From contig CAZGCA010000002.1 in the NCBI GenBank assembly GCA_964524145.1, forward strand, positions 77,950 to 141,949: a stretch of DNA of 64,000 bases, read 5' to 3'. The notes beneath the pieces are model-generated. The model ran no database searches and was not told the origin of the DNA. It saw only the letters and a program-made list of their open reading frames with translations. Shown in pieces: positions 43,006 through 52,394 of this stretch (its first letter is position 1; every line of letters begins with the position of its first letter). The position numbers were made by a program, and so were the translations under genes. Source of the stretch: CAZGCA01 sp964524145. GTDB taxonomy: Bacteria; Hydrogenedentota; CAZGCA01.

Positions 43006-44256
43006 CTATTCTGCTGCATTCGCATTTGAAGTCGCGAACTCGTATCTCAGCGACGTGATAAACGAAACGTCCGTATCGTCGACGCCGGCTACCGACGGGT
43101 CGCTGTCGTGGTCCACGCGCAACGAGAGCCGGAGTGAGAGGTGGTCTCTCAACGGCGTTGTCAGAGATGTATCGGATGTAAGCCGGAACGTGCCAAACTC
43201 CGACACGCTCGGGTAGAGTATCAAGGCTTCTTCGAACGTTGACGTGTCGAACACTTTGCGAGAGTACTTGCCGCCAAGCTGGATCGAGAGGTCGTAGTTG
43301 TCATCCTCGTCGTCCGGCTCAAGGTCGCGCAAGAGCAGGGAGTCTCTCAGCAGGGCAAATGCCCCTGCAACTGAACCCGAACCGGGATCCGCGAGCGCGG
43401 CAAGCGCGTTCCTTCTGAGCTGCACTTGCGCCTCCTCATAGTCGGAGTAGTCAGCCTCGTCGAAGTACTCCATCGTCACGGCCAGACCGACGTCCCCGCT
43501 CAGCTCTGTCGTCTCGGTCGCAATGAAGTCGCGGCCCGCACCGAGCCCGAGAACGGCGCGCAAATCGATGTTCCGCAGCTCGTCGTGTTCGAGCGCGACG
43601 TTTCCCAGCCAATACGACCGCTCGGTCCGGTACAACCTGAGTCGAGTTTTCCCGAGGGCCTTGTTCGTCGTGACGCTCCCGCTACGTTCGCCGTAATCGA
43701 CGCTGAGCGTGAACTCGGTCTCGGTTTTCTCGGTTTCCCGTTTGGCCGTTGCACCCAGACGCGCATCGAGCGTGTCCGTGTTGCCCTTGCGACCCGTGAC
43801 ACCCGCCTCCACGCTGCCGCTCCATAACGCTTTCGGTTCAGGGGCTGCCTCGGCCTGATCCGCCGTGGTCTCGGGAAGGACTGGCTGGTCGGCCGGTGCG
43901 GGAGCTTCTCCGGGAACGATCGGAACGACTGATTCGAGAGGGCGGTCGATCTCACTGCCCGAACCCGAGCGGTACGAGACGGTAGCGTCGGTGATGCCCA
44001 GCAACGTGACAGTCTGCGGCTCGGCGTCTTTGACGAGCAGAGTCACGCTGCGTTCGCAACTCAGGGTGGCGATTGTCGCGATGTCTATAGTGTGCTCGCC
44101 AAGCAATGCCGACCTGAAACGCAACGTTGGCGGAGTGCAGCCTTGCAGTTCGCCGGTCACGCGGTCGCCGTTCTTAAACTCGATAACGTCGCAAGCCGAC
44201 GGCAGACAGACTGCACCCACGAGCACAGCCAGCGCCACGGAGAGAAACGTTCTCAT
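43006..44256 (-). CDS. DUF481 outer-membrane beta-barrel protein (YdiY-like)
   Basis: A 416-residue exported protein: signal peptide (FLSVALAVLVGAVCLPSA), a periplasmic domain of about 120 residues starting DVIEFKNGDRVTGEL, a Pro-rich linker, then a DUF481 barrel (LWSGSVEAGVTGRKGNTDT, LGKTRLRLYRTERSYW). Function of DUF481 proteins is not established; salt or alkaline stress has been linked to some. ATG 44256 has AAGGAAA upstream. It follows the M56-LRR gene in the same direction. Confidence 0.85.
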   Translation of the reverse strand: MRTFLSVALAVLVGAVCLPSACDVIEFKNGDRVTGELQGCTPPTLRFRSALLGEHTIDIATIATLSCERSVTLLVKDAEPQTVTLLGITDATVSYRSGSGSEIDRPLESVVPIVPGEAPAPADQPVLPETTADQAEAAPEPKALWSGSVEAGVTGRKGNTDTLDARLGATAKRETEKTETEFTLSVDYGERSGSVTTNKALGKTRLRLYRTERSYWLGNVALEHDELRNIDLRAVLGLGAGRDFIATETTELSGDVGLAVTMEYFDEADYSDYEEAQVQLRRNALAALADPGSGSVAGAFALLRDSLLLRDLEPDDEDDNYDLSIQLGGKYSRKVFDTSTFEEALILYPSVSEFGTFRLTSDTSLTTPLRDHLSLRLSLRVDHDSDPSVAGVDDTDVSFITSLRYEFATSNANAAE

Positions 44257-44444
44257 CACGATTATTTCCTTCCCATACACTTCGGACACAACAGCAGCAT
44301 AGTACGTTCGGGTTTTGAGCAGACATTCTACCACCGTCTATCCGGGGTTATCAAATGGCGGACGCAGTCGTCGTCCCCGGAGCGCGAACATGATGGCGAC
44401 GGAAGCGGTTGGTGTTAGCCCGAGCTGTTCACGATGCTGGGGTG

Positions 44445-47400
44445 TTATTGCTGATGGCCCCCTCCGAATGCGCCTCCAACTAATGGCGGTCGGTTAAAGG
44501 AATAGAGATTAGGGAGGCTTCTCCGCAGACGATCCTCCGTTTCGCGGCTCAAGCCGCGCGTGGAGTCAATCGTCAGGTAACGCAACGACTTTATCGACTC
44601 AAGCTGGCGCAGTCCCTGGTCGGTGAAATCGCCTTGCAGACCCAACTGATACAACGCCTGCTTGCCCGCGAGGTAGGTGAGACCTTTGTCGGTTACCTTG
44701 GGGCCGCCGATAAAGAGGCGTTCGAGGGCGTTCAGGTTGGCGATATGGGCCATGCCCGCATCGGTAAACGCCGGGCTGTTACCGAACTGAAGGGACACAA
44801 GACGGGTAAGGTTGTCCAGCGACGCGAGGTCTTCGTCGCGATAGGCTTGTTTACGGTGCTTTGGACCTCGGTTGCCAATCATGATCGAGAGGCGTTCGAG
44901 CCTTTTCAGGGAGGAAAGGTCGAGACCTGCGTGGTCCTGGACGACATCGGAAACGTCCAGGTTCTTCAGGTTCGTCAGTGCGTTAAGGTGGTTGACTCCG
45001 GCCACGGCTACGGTGTCCACGTTGGGGAAGCTCAACGCCAACCGTTCCAGCGACTTCATCGTTGCGAGATGGGCCAACCCGTCGCTGGTGACGCCGTTCG
45101 TCATGAGAGAAAGCCTGTTCAGCCCGGGCAGTCTGGCAATGTGCGCCATTCCACCATCCGTGATGCCGGCACCGCTGGCGATCGACAGCTCCTCGAGGCG
45201 CGTGATGCCTGCCAGCAGTCTCAGACCTTCGTCTGTGAAGGGGCCGGGATCCGTTGTTAAGACAGGAGTCCAACCGCGCGCATCGAGGAACCTGAGGCGT
45301 GGGAGCTCAGCAACGTATGCCAGCGCCGCGTCCGTAACACCATGGCGCGCTCCTATCGGCAGGGGCAGCGTAAGGTACTCGAGGTTCCGGAGCGCAGGCA
45401 GATGCACCAGTCCCCTGTCGGTAATACGAGTGCTGCCCAGATCGAGCCTCCTGAGAGACCGCAGATCCCGCAAATATAACATCCCGGCGTCGGTTATCCC
45501 GCTGATGTGGAGAATGCTCAGTTCGTCGAGGTGTTCGAGCTTTGCCACATACGGCATCGCCGCGTCATTGATGTTGCGGGAATTGAACAGCACCAGCCTG
45601 CTCAGTGACTCGACGTCCTCGAGATACCGGAGGGCCCGGTTGCGGAGGCCGTCACCACGCAGCTCGAGAAGCCTGAGGGACGGAATGTCTGCGAGGTAGG
45701 CGAGCCCGGAGCCACGGATGTTGTCGCATTTCAGGCTCAGTTCACGCAGCGACGTCAGTCCGGCTAAATATTGCAGCGCCCCGTCGCTGATTGGAACGAA
45801 GAGATTGAGCACCTCGAGGGACCGCAGCCCTTGCAGATGGGACAAGTCTGAGTCGGCCAGGTTCTTCGAGCTTAGATGCAATTCCGTGAGGGATTTGAAA
45901 TCTTTGATGAACTCGAGTCCCTGTCCGGTGGTCTGGACGAAGTGCAGTTTCAGAACCTTCAGTCCTTTCAATCCCTGGATATGTCGCATGATTGTGTCAT
46001 CGTCGTTGTATGTGGCGTTCTCGGGCCGTTCGGGCCAGAGGTCGAATGCGAGCGTGTGGAGATCGTACGGACCCAGATTCGAGAGTTGGTCAAGATCCTG
46101 CAATCCGCGCGTCCCGACGTACAACCTCAACCGTTCGCCAACGGGAACAGCTACGTCTCCCTGGGCTTCGCATAGATACTCCCACACGGCAGCCCCTCCC
46201 GTGCGTCCAAGACGATAGGTCTTTGATCTGGGCTGTCTGAGTATCGAGAGGTATCCCAGAGAAGAGTCTTTCGGGAAATGGAGGATACGGACACCATCCT
46301 TCGTTTCTAGAGGGATGTCCGGCGCCGTGGACGAGGCGGTCGTGGACATATCCCGTTCTGCTGGAGACCGGTCTTGTGCCAATGGCACGGTTGGTCCCGG
46401 CGAAGAAGGCGCGTCTGCCGTTTCCGATGGACCGGGCTTCTTCGTTCGGGCCGCGGTCGGCAGGCCTACGAGCCCGATAAGGATAAGCGCTACGGCGGAG
46501 GCGACCGTGACCCCGACCGTCATACGGCTGACGCGGCCTTTCATGAGTCGGCGCACCCGGTATGCGAAGTTCGATTCGGCGGCAGCGAACGTGTTGACCA
46601 GGAGCCGCCGGGTGATGCCGCAGCGCATCTCTGCCACCCGCGTCAGGCTGTCCGCGTAGGCGGCGTCTTCCCGGCCGCCCGTCAACCGGCCCTGCGCTGC
46701 TATCACGGCATCATCGCAGGCCGCTTCGGCCTCGCGCCGCATGAGCCACCCGCACAGCCAGACCACAGGATGGAAGAACAGGAACATCTCGGCAAGGCGT
46801 TGGAGTACAAGCACCAGGTTGTCCCAACGCCGGACGTGGGCGAGCTCGTGAGTAATAACGTGGCGCAGTTGTTCCTGCGACAATTCATCTGTCAGCGGTT
46901 TCGGCAACAGGATGACCGGCCGGAAGACGCCGGCGAGCACCGGACCGTGCGTCACGTTGGATATCGAGACCGTCACCCGTCGGCGCAGCTTGAGCGATTC
47001 CGAAGCGTGCCGCACAATATCGGCGAGCGGTCCTTCCCGCCGGACGACGGCCGTGTGGCGCAGGAACCCCACGTAGGCGAAACCGGTTATGAGCCGAAGG
47101 CCAAGCGCGGAAGCGACCACCAGCCAACAGAGACCGCCCAATCCGCGCAGATCGAGTTTTCGCCAAGGCGGCTCGGGAGCGACGGCCGCTGCAGACGGCG
47201 TTCGGTAGGCTCGAGCCGGAATGTCCGCCGGCAAGCGTTCCATCGTCATGGGCACCTGGCTGATCTCAGCAACAGCGGGCGCGGGCGGCGGAATCATCTC
47301 GACCGGCGGCTTCAGAAACCAGTAGAGCGACACCGGTGAGGCCACGAGAAACATCGCGACCGGTTTGGCGAGAACAAGGCACCAGAAGAGGTGCCGCAAA

Positions 47401-47537
47401 GCAGGCGACTTGATCCGCAGCAGCCGGATGGCAACGACCACCACCGCCGCAAGAATGGCCAGCTCGAGGCTCATCTGCAACAGACGCGGGCCCAGCCATC
47501 GGCCGAAAACGTTAAGCAGCTCCACTACCTGTGTCAT
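44445..47537 (-). CDS. M56 (BlaR1-like) metalloprotease with C-terminal leucine-rich repeats
   Basis: A 1030-residue sensor protease. The N-terminal four-helix membrane part of BlaR1/MecR1 type encloses the zinc site HELAH (230-234) in HVITHELAHVRRWDN, and Glu/Asp residues follow in EAEAACDDAVIAA. After a hydrophobic helix (VGVTVASAVALILIGLVGL) the extracellular part is not a penicillin-binding domain. It is about 20 leucine-rich repeats of the SLxxLxLxxxxITDxGLxxL type, from about residue 500 to the C-terminus. It should cleave the co-encoded BlaI repressor on sensing. ATG 47537 has GGGAGG upstream and overlaps the blaI end by 26 nt. Confidence 0.9.
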   Translation of the reverse strand: MTQVVELLNVFGRWLGPRLLQMSLELAILAAVVVVAIRLLRIKSPALRHLFWCLVLAKPVAMFLVASPVSLYWFLKPPVEMIPPPAPAVAEISQVPMTMERLPADIPARAYRTPSAAAVAPEPPWRKLDLRGLGGLCWLVVASALGLRLITGFAYVGFLRHTAVVRREGPLADIVRHASESLKLRRRVTVSISNVTHGPVLAGVFRPVILLPKPLTDELSQEQLRHVITHELAHVRRWDNLVLVLQRLAEMFLFFHPVVWLCGWLMRREAEAACDDAVIAAQGRLTGGREDAAYADSLTRVAEMRCGITRRLLVNTFAAAESNFAYRVRRLMKGRVSRMTVGVTVASAVALILIGLVGLPTAARTKKPGPSETADAPSSPGPTVPLAQDRSPAERDMSTTASSTAPDIPLETKDGVRILHFPKDSSLGYLSILRQPRSKTYRLGRTGGAAVWEYLCEAQGDVAVPVGERLRLYVGTRGLQDLDQLSNLGPYDLHTLAFDLWPERPENATYNDDDTIMRHIQGLKGLKVLKLHFVQTTGQGLEFIKDFKSLTELHLSSKNLADSDLSHLQGLRSLEVLNLFVPISDGALQYLAGLTSLRELSLKCDNIRGSGLAYLADIPSLRLLELRGDGLRNRALRYLEDVESLSRLVLFNSRNINDAAMPYVAKLEHLDELSILHISGITDAGMLYLRDLRSLRRLDLGSTRITDRGLVHLPALRNLEYLTLPLPIGARHGVTDAALAYVAELPRLRFLDARGWTPVLTTDPGPFTDEGLRLLAGITRLEELSIASGAGITDGGMAHIARLPGLNRLSLMTNGVTSDGLAHLATMKSLERLALSFPNVDTVAVAGVNHLNALTNLKNLDVSDVVQDHAGLDLSSLKRLERLSIMIGNRGPKHRKQAYRDEDLASLDNLTRLVSLQFGNSPAFTDAGMAHIANLNALERLFIGGPKVTDKGLTYLAGKQALYQLGLQGDFTDQGLRQLESIKSLRYLTIDSTRGLSRETEDRLRRSLPNLYSFNRPPLVGGAFGGGHQQ

Positions 47538-47958
47538 CTGGCACCTCCCCTGTCTCGGCTCGGGCGCGCAACTTCTTGTCCAGCTCGCGGCGGACAGCCT
47601 CGATCTCATCCGGGCTCAGGTTCTCGGATTCCACCAACTGGCTGACCAACGCCCCGGCCGAGCCGGCAAAGAACCGGTCGAGGACTTCCCGGAGCGACCG
47701 CCGGCCCATCTGGTCGCGCGTGACCAGGGGCCGGTACATATCCATCCGTCCCTCTCGTTTCGAGCCCAGGAACCCTTTGTCACGCAAAATGCGCATGACC
47801 GTCAGCACCGTGTTGTACGCCATCGGTTTCACCGGCTCAAGCTGCTCCTGGACGTCGCGCACGCTCGCCGCCGTCCTCAATTCCTCCGTCATGCTCCACA
47901 CGCAATCCATGATGAGCGCTTCCAACTGTGTCAGCCTCTTCACGCGTCTCTTTGCCAT
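47512..47958 (-). CDS. blaI: BlaI/MecI-type transcriptional repressor
   Basis: A 148-residue winged-helix repressor. RLTQLEALIMDCVWSM is the typical start, PMAYNTVLTVMRILRDKG the recognition helix region, and SQLVESENLSPDEIEAVRREL the dimerisation helix. The partner M56 protease follows with a 26-nt overlap. Two perfect operators flank its promoter (47982-47999 and 48028-48045), so it very likely represses itself, and cleavage by the M56-LRR protein should relieve this. ATG 47958 was chosen because the upstream extension runs through the operator region. Confidence 0.93.
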   Translation of the reverse strand: MAKRRVKRLTQLEALIMDCVWSMTEELRTAASVRDVQEQLEPVKPMAYNTVLTVMRILRDKGFLGSKREGRMDMYRPLVTRDQMGRRSLREVLDRFFAGSAGALVSQLVESENLSPDEIEAVRRELDKKLRARAETGEVPDDTGSGAA

Positions 47959-47981
47959 CTGATGACCTCCCGGCCGCCGAT

Positions 47982-47999
47982 CAACTATACCCTTAGTTG
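47982..47999. promoter_or_regulatory. BlaI operator 1 of the LRR cassette
   Basis: Perfect inverted repeat CAACTA-N6-TAGTTG placed 1 nt downstream of the -10 box of the blaI promoter. Confidence 0.75.
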
Positions 48000-48000
48000 T

Positions 48001-48030
48001 AGTATACCCCACTGTGGCACCGTTTGTCAA
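48001..48030 (-). promoter_or_regulatory. Promoter of blaI (LRR cassette)
   Basis: On the minus strand, TTGACA (48030-48025), an 18-nt spacer and TATACT (48006-48001). Operator 2 overlaps the -35 box and operator 1 follows the -10 box. Confidence 0.8.
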
Positions 48031-48045
48031 CTACTTTTTTAGTTG
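48028..48045. promoter_or_regulatory. BlaI operator 2 of the LRR cassette
   Basis: A second perfect CAACTA-N6-TAGTTG repeat overlapping the -35 box. Centre-to-centre distance to operator 1 is 46 bp. Confidence 0.75.
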
Positions 48046-48111
48046 GTGCGGGGGATGTCTGTGCGCGGCAAGAGAAGGGCATGGACAGAGCGCGCGGATC
48101 AGGCGTGGCTC

Positions 48112-51084
48112 CTATCTGTAGTCTCCCTGCAAACAGAAGGCAGCCCAATGGAACGGGTCCGGGTATTCCTTCATGGTGGCGAGTTTCGCTGCGCGTAACG
48201 CGTCGGCTTTGCTCATCGTGGCGAGGTTCCGGTAGAACTGCTGCATCAGGTACGACGTCGAACGGTCGTCAACCGTCCAGAGACTCGCCACAATTGACGG
48301 CGCGCCCGCGTACAGGAAGCTCCGCGTGAGCCCCATGAGCTCGTTGCCGCTCGTCAGCTCCCCCAACGCGCTGTTGCACGCGCTCAGCACAACGAGGGAC
48401 GCCGAGAGATCGTGTTCGAACACCTCGCCTGCGTGCAGGTAGCCGTCGTTTTCGTCGTCGGGAGCGAGCCGGAGCGATGTCAGCATCGGTTCGTCGAGGT
48501 TCAGTTCGCCGTGACACGCAAAATGGAGGATATCATAGCCGTCTCCGTGTTCCTTCACAACGCTTTCGGTCGCGTCATCGCCGGCGTAAATGTCAACCTG
48601 CGGGAACAACCCTTCGAGCGAGTTGACCTCGTTTTCGGCGTGTACCAGTCTGAACGCCGGGTTCTTCAGGTTCGGATTGCCCAACGCGAGCACGCTCTCA
48701 CGCCGGTTACGCTCCCTGTCCATACACACCTTCAGCACGCTTGCGCTCGGCGCGTACGCGATGCTGAAATCCTCGATGAGGTATCGACCGTCTTTCCGAA
48801 GCGCTTCAAATGGGAGATAGTTCAGTACGCTGTCCGGAGAGATATAGACGAGCTTAGTCTTGATGAACGGAAGCACCGGCTCGATCAAGAGTTTGTACAG
48901 CTCTTCCGAACAATCCTTCTCGGGCTTCTCGGCCTCTTCTTTCGCCTCCGGTGTCAGCTCGAGGGTAAGGTCTCTCCCCATGGCCGACCTCACGCCTATC
49001 TGCTCTCGGAAGCCTTCTATGAGGGAACGCAGTGTCTCTTCCGATGTGCCTGGAATAAGCGCTCCCTCAATGTGATCCTTCGAATGCACAACCACACAGA
49101 CGCCCCAGTTTCCTATGACGTAGCTTACCAACGTAAACGCCTCGGCTATCGGTTGGAGTTGCTCCAGTTTCGCCGACTCAACGTCTTCGAAGCTCTTTAT
49201 CTCAAGCTCGGAAACGCTTATGTCCTCGGCCAACCGCTCATAAAGCGTTTGCTCGATACTGAGAGTCCGTTCGAGGCCTCTCAGATTCTCAACGTCTTGC
49301 CTCGATCTGGCCGCTTCGACTTGCCTCTCGAGCCCTTGCACGCGCGCGAGAACGATGCGTCTCTCCCTCCGCTTTCTCGTAACCTTCTCCCGTTTACCCT
49401 CGGTACCCTTGCTCCCGAGAAGATCCAGCAGAGCACGCCCCTTGTATTCTTCTGCATAGTTGAGAGCCCTGGCCACTTCATCTTTGCTGAGCGCCCCAGC
49501 CACTAGGCCAGAATACGCGTATTGCCATGAGCTGCCTCCGATGCTCCTCCTAAACTCATCTGCGCCAAGCATTGAACGCATCTCGGAAAGCTTTGCCACA
49601 GCCTTCTCCGCATACATTAGCGCTTCATCAATGTTTCCTTGCTTCCAGGTGACGTATCCCAACTGATTGTATATCCACGGCGCCCCTGTCATACGTCCGA
49701 AATCCAGCGAGTCGGCATAATAAGGCTCCACAAGCATCAACAGCTCTTTGGCGCCGGCGTAGTCCTGTTCGCGAGGCCGAAGTCCTGCCTCCGTTCGGAC
49801 GATGTTGATGATCGCAGGATCGTTGACCGGCCCATGCTTCGGGATGTACTCGGACATCCTCTGCCTACACTCTCTCACTCGTGGGTGATCGATGCCGTAC
49901 CGATCCACCAGGACTTTCGTCATGTCCGCGAGGGCCGTTACTGTAAAGTACCGACTGTCCCCCTCGAGTCCGCATTTCTCTTCCATCTCAAAAGCCTCTA
50001 TGGATTTGTCAAGAAACTCTTGCTTTCTCTGTGGCTCTCTGTCCGAGAGATTCGCAAAAATATATCCCAAACGATGATAGCAGGAGGCAAGATCGCTAGG
50101 CCTGTCTGCCCTTGTGTAGGACTCGATCGCCCGCTGCGTGTAATCAAGTGCCTTCTCGTGCTGTTTGACCTGGGCATAGCACAGCGCGATCTGCTTATTG
50201 CACCGCGCTGCGTGCTCATGTTCCCTATGACCATCTTGAGGCAGCGCCTGAAGCGCCAGCTTGTACTCGACAATCGCCCTATCCGGACGCTCCGCTTCCT
50301 CGTGTTGCTTTGCCAGACTCCGATGGTATCTATGGGCGCGCCAGTCTCTCTTTTCGGATATGAGTGTGCGCGCAAAACTGGCGTCACCCTCTAATCGGTC
50401 GCGCTCTTCCGGCGGGCACAAAGACAGCGCCTTGTTGAGGCTCACGAGGGCTGCGTCGTAGTCTCCGGCCATCTGTTGCGCATTGCCAAGCCACCACCAC
50501 CACCAGTAGCTGTCCGGTTGCCCTTCAATTGCCTTGCGGAACGACAAGGACGCGCTCTCGTATTTCCCCCTCTTTCTATACATGCGACCCAAGTTTCCCG
50601 TGGCCTCCACATCTTCGGGAGCCAGTTCGAGCACCAGTTGGTATGTCTCTATTGCCTTCTGGTATTGTCCGGCCTTCGATGATGCGTCTGCAAGCAGCTT
50701 GAGTGCCTGAGCGTCATCTGCATGATTGCCCACCACTTGCTGCCAATAGCGAGCGGCCGTCTCATACTTCTTCGTGCTGCCGGTCACGTTACCCCAATCC
50801 ATGTAGGTATGTGCCAATTGCCTCAGAAGCGAGTCGTTAGCAGGGTCGAGCTTCAGGCCCTCCTGCAACACCAGCACCGCGTCAAAGTAGGTGCCCGCTT
50901 GGTGAGCAAGCTTTGCCAGTTCGATCCGCGTTTCCGCGTCGTCGGGGTTCTTCTCGAGAGATGCACGGAGTTTGCTCTCTGCCTTGCTTTCTGATGAACG
51001 ATTGCAGGCTGTTACGAGGCACGGCGAGATGAGCAGCGCTACCGTGAGCACAACGGCAAGACGTGGAGCGACTCGGGTTCGCAT
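48112..51084 (-). CDS. TPR-CHAT protease lipoprotein
   Basis: A 990-residue protein. The N-terminus MRTRVAPRLAVVLTVALLI leads to the lipobox VTAC, so it should be a membrane-anchored lipoprotein on the periplasmic side. Many tetratricopeptide repeats follow (EAYRKAI- and YQKAIETYQL-type), then a coiled coil (about 610-680). The C-terminal CHAT caspase-like domain has His858 (HFACHGEL) and Cys903 (LSACNSALGE), both catalytic residues intact. CHAT proteases cut partners on a signal relayed by repeat domains. ATG 51084 has AGGAGGG upstream. It lies 43 nt after the CsgG-DUF4384 gene, with which it likely works. Confidence 0.93.
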   Translation of the reverse strand: MRTRVAPRLAVVLTVALLISPCLVTACNRSSESKAESKLRASLEKNPDDAETRIELAKLAHQAGTYFDAVLVLQEGLKLDPANDSLLRQLAHTYMDWGNVTGSTKKYETAARYWQQVVGNHADDAQALKLLADASSKAGQYQKAIETYQLVLELAPEDVEATGNLGRMYRKRGKYESASLSFRKAIEGQPDSYWWWWWLGNAQQMAGDYDAALVSLNKALSLCPPEERDRLEGDASFARTLISEKRDWRAHRYHRSLAKQHEEAERPDRAIVEYKLALQALPQDGHREHEHAARCNKQIALCYAQVKQHEKALDYTQRAIESYTRADRPSDLASCYHRLGYIFANLSDREPQRKQEFLDKSIEAFEMEEKCGLEGDSRYFTVTALADMTKVLVDRYGIDHPRVRECRQRMSEYIPKHGPVNDPAIINIVRTEAGLRPREQDYAGAKELLMLVEPYYADSLDFGRMTGAPWIYNQLGYVTWKQGNIDEALMYAEKAVAKLSEMRSMLGADEFRRSIGGSSWQYAYSGLVAGALSKDEVARALNYAEEYKGRALLDLLGSKGTEGKREKVTRKRRERRIVLARVQGLERQVEAARSRQDVENLRGLERTLSIEQTLYERLAEDISVSELEIKSFEDVESAKLEQLQPIAEAFTLVSYVIGNWGVCVVVHSKDHIEGALIPGTSEETLRSLIEGFREQIGVRSAMGRDLTLELTPEAKEEAEKPEKDCSEELYKLLIEPVLPFIKTKLVYISPDSVLNYLPFEALRKDGRYLIEDFSIAYAPSASVLKVCMDRERNRRESVLALGNPNLKNPAFRLVHAENEVNSLEGLFPQVDIYAGDDATESVVKEHGDGYDILHFACHGELNLDEPMLTSLRLAPDDENDGYLHAGEVFEHDLSASLVVLSACNSALGELTSGNELMGLTRSFLYAGAPSIVASLWTVDDRSTSYLMQQFYRNLATMSKADALRAAKLATMKEYPDPFHWAAFCLQGDYR

Positions 51085-51127
51085 CGTACAATCCCTCCTT
51101 GTCAACTCATACCCTCGACGTACGATG

Positions 51128-52165
51128 TTATTCGGACGGCACGGTATCATCCGGCGGTTCTCTTTCACCGGGGCCGCCGCGGAGAATCCGTTCTATTCGC
51201 AGCTCGAGATGTGATTCGGCCCAGGCGTTCTCTTCGAGCGAGTCGATAACGGCCTGGAGGTCACGCGGCACGCTGTAGTTGTCCGAACCCACCGAGCGGA
51301 ACGATTCCTGCGAATAGTCTTCCTCGAACAAAGGGATATCCTTCGTCGTGGCGAACAGTTTCAGCGGCTCGATGCCCGGCGGCCCTTTCACGCGTATCTT
51401 GAATCCAGCCTGTTCGTCAGGGACCGTGTATTCACGGCCGCCCTTGACCTTGTTGTCCGGCATGAACGAGTTGGGGAACAGCACGTGGATCGAGCCGCTT
51501 GTGGTGAAATCGAATATGGTCACGTAACAGTCGCGATCCGCTTCGAAGTGCAATGTCACGAACTCGCCGATCCTGTACCCTGGTATATCAGTCGGGTGCT
51601 GCCCCTTATCGGCCGAGAATTTCACCTTGAAGCTGGGGCTCTCTTTCTTGATCCGGTCTATCTCCGACCAGAGTGGACTGATAAACGTCTTTATCGTCTT
51701 GCGGGTCGACCGCTTCAGGGTTGCCAAAACCTCGTCTGTCTCGACGCTGGTCAGCCTCACGTGGATCTCGATCTTTTCGCCGAGGTCGGTGACCGTCCCG
51801 GAGAGAATGCCGCGTGCGCCCAGCAGCTTGCCGATCTTGACGCTCGTCGCAGGGTCTACGAACCCCAGCGCGCTCAGCTTCTGCTCTTCCATAACCTTGT
51901 CGATGAGCGAGCGTTCGAGCACCCTCACCCGGCCGCGGTCGGCAAGTTTCGTGAGAATCCGTTCCGAGATGAGCGCGCCTTCGACGGACTTTATGCCGTC
52001 GGCGTACGGGAACGGGAACACCACGACGGTGTTGCCGCCCAGTGCCGGAACGTTCTGCTCAACCATGTGAACGATCTCGTCGATCGGGTCGAGACGGTCC
52101 TCGGCATGAACTGTGCCGAGGAGCCAGGGAATCACCAATGCGCAAAACAGCACAAATCGCTTCAT
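51128..52165 (-). CDS. Exported CsgG-like protein with DUF4384 domain
   Basis: A 345-residue protein with signal peptide (FVLFCALVIPWLLGTVHA). The first domain is CsgG/FlgO-like (VVVFPFPYADGIKSVEGALI, LADRGRVRVLERSLIDKVM, ATSVKIGKLLGARGILSGTV). The second is DUF4384 (GEFVTLHFEADRDCYVTIFD, GSIHVLFPN, PPGIEPLKLFATT). DUF4384 is often found with CHAT or caspase-like proteases. ATG 52165 has GAGGAGA upstream. The CsgG-like part closely parallels the C-terminus of the second M56 sensor (54321-56600), including the shared LVDPATA or FVDPATS motif. Confidence 0.88.
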   Translation of the reverse strand: MKRFVLFCALVIPWLLGTVHAEDRLDPIDEIVHMVEQNVPALGGNTVVVFPFPYADGIKSVEGALISERILTKLADRGRVRVLERSLIDKVMEEQKLSALGFVDPATSVKIGKLLGARGILSGTVTDLGEKIEIHVRLTSVETDEVLATLKRSTRKTIKTFISPLWSEIDRIKKESPSFKVKFSADKGQHPTDIPGYRIGEFVTLHFEADRDCYVTIFDFTTSGSIHVLFPNSFMPDNKVKGGREYTVPDEQAGFKIRVKGPPGIEPLKLFATTKDIPLFEEDYSQESFRSVGSDNYSVPRDLQAVIDSLEENAWAESHLELRIERILRGGPGEREPPDDTVPSE

Positions 52166-52205
52166 AACATCTCCTCGAATCCTGGACTCCTCGCGAACCT
52201 TCATA

Positions 52206-52384
52206 CCCTCACCCTAGCCCTCTCCCAATGGGAGAGGGAACAGGAGGACTCGCCTATCGCTCGCCATGGAGAAGACAGGCTTTCTCTCGCGACCTCTCGC
52301 CTGCGGCACACAAACCTTCTGCCCCTCCGGGAAAAAGGGCAGGTTTTCTCCCTCGCCCTCCGGGAGAGGGTTGGGGTGAGGGAA
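52206..52384. repeat. Inverted pair of GGGAGAGGG repeats (about 180 nt, MITE-like)
   Basis: The left copy contains CCCTCTCCC-AAT-GGGAGAGGG (52218-52238), preceded by CCCTCACCCTAG. The right copy (about 52350-52384) has CCGGGAGAGGG followed by TTGGGGTGAGGGA, in inverted orientation. The termini are therefore inverted repeats of each other, enclosing about 100 nt without a gene. The same unit occurs at 11176-11210 and in part at 8277-8293. Confidence 0.75.
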
Positions 52385-52394
52385 TACTTCGCCT

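Noticed and set aside
50472..50520. A short CCACCAC tandem tract.
   Set aside because: It is the reverse complement of a run of Trp codons (WWWWW) inside the TPR region of the CHAT protein, not an intergenic repeat.
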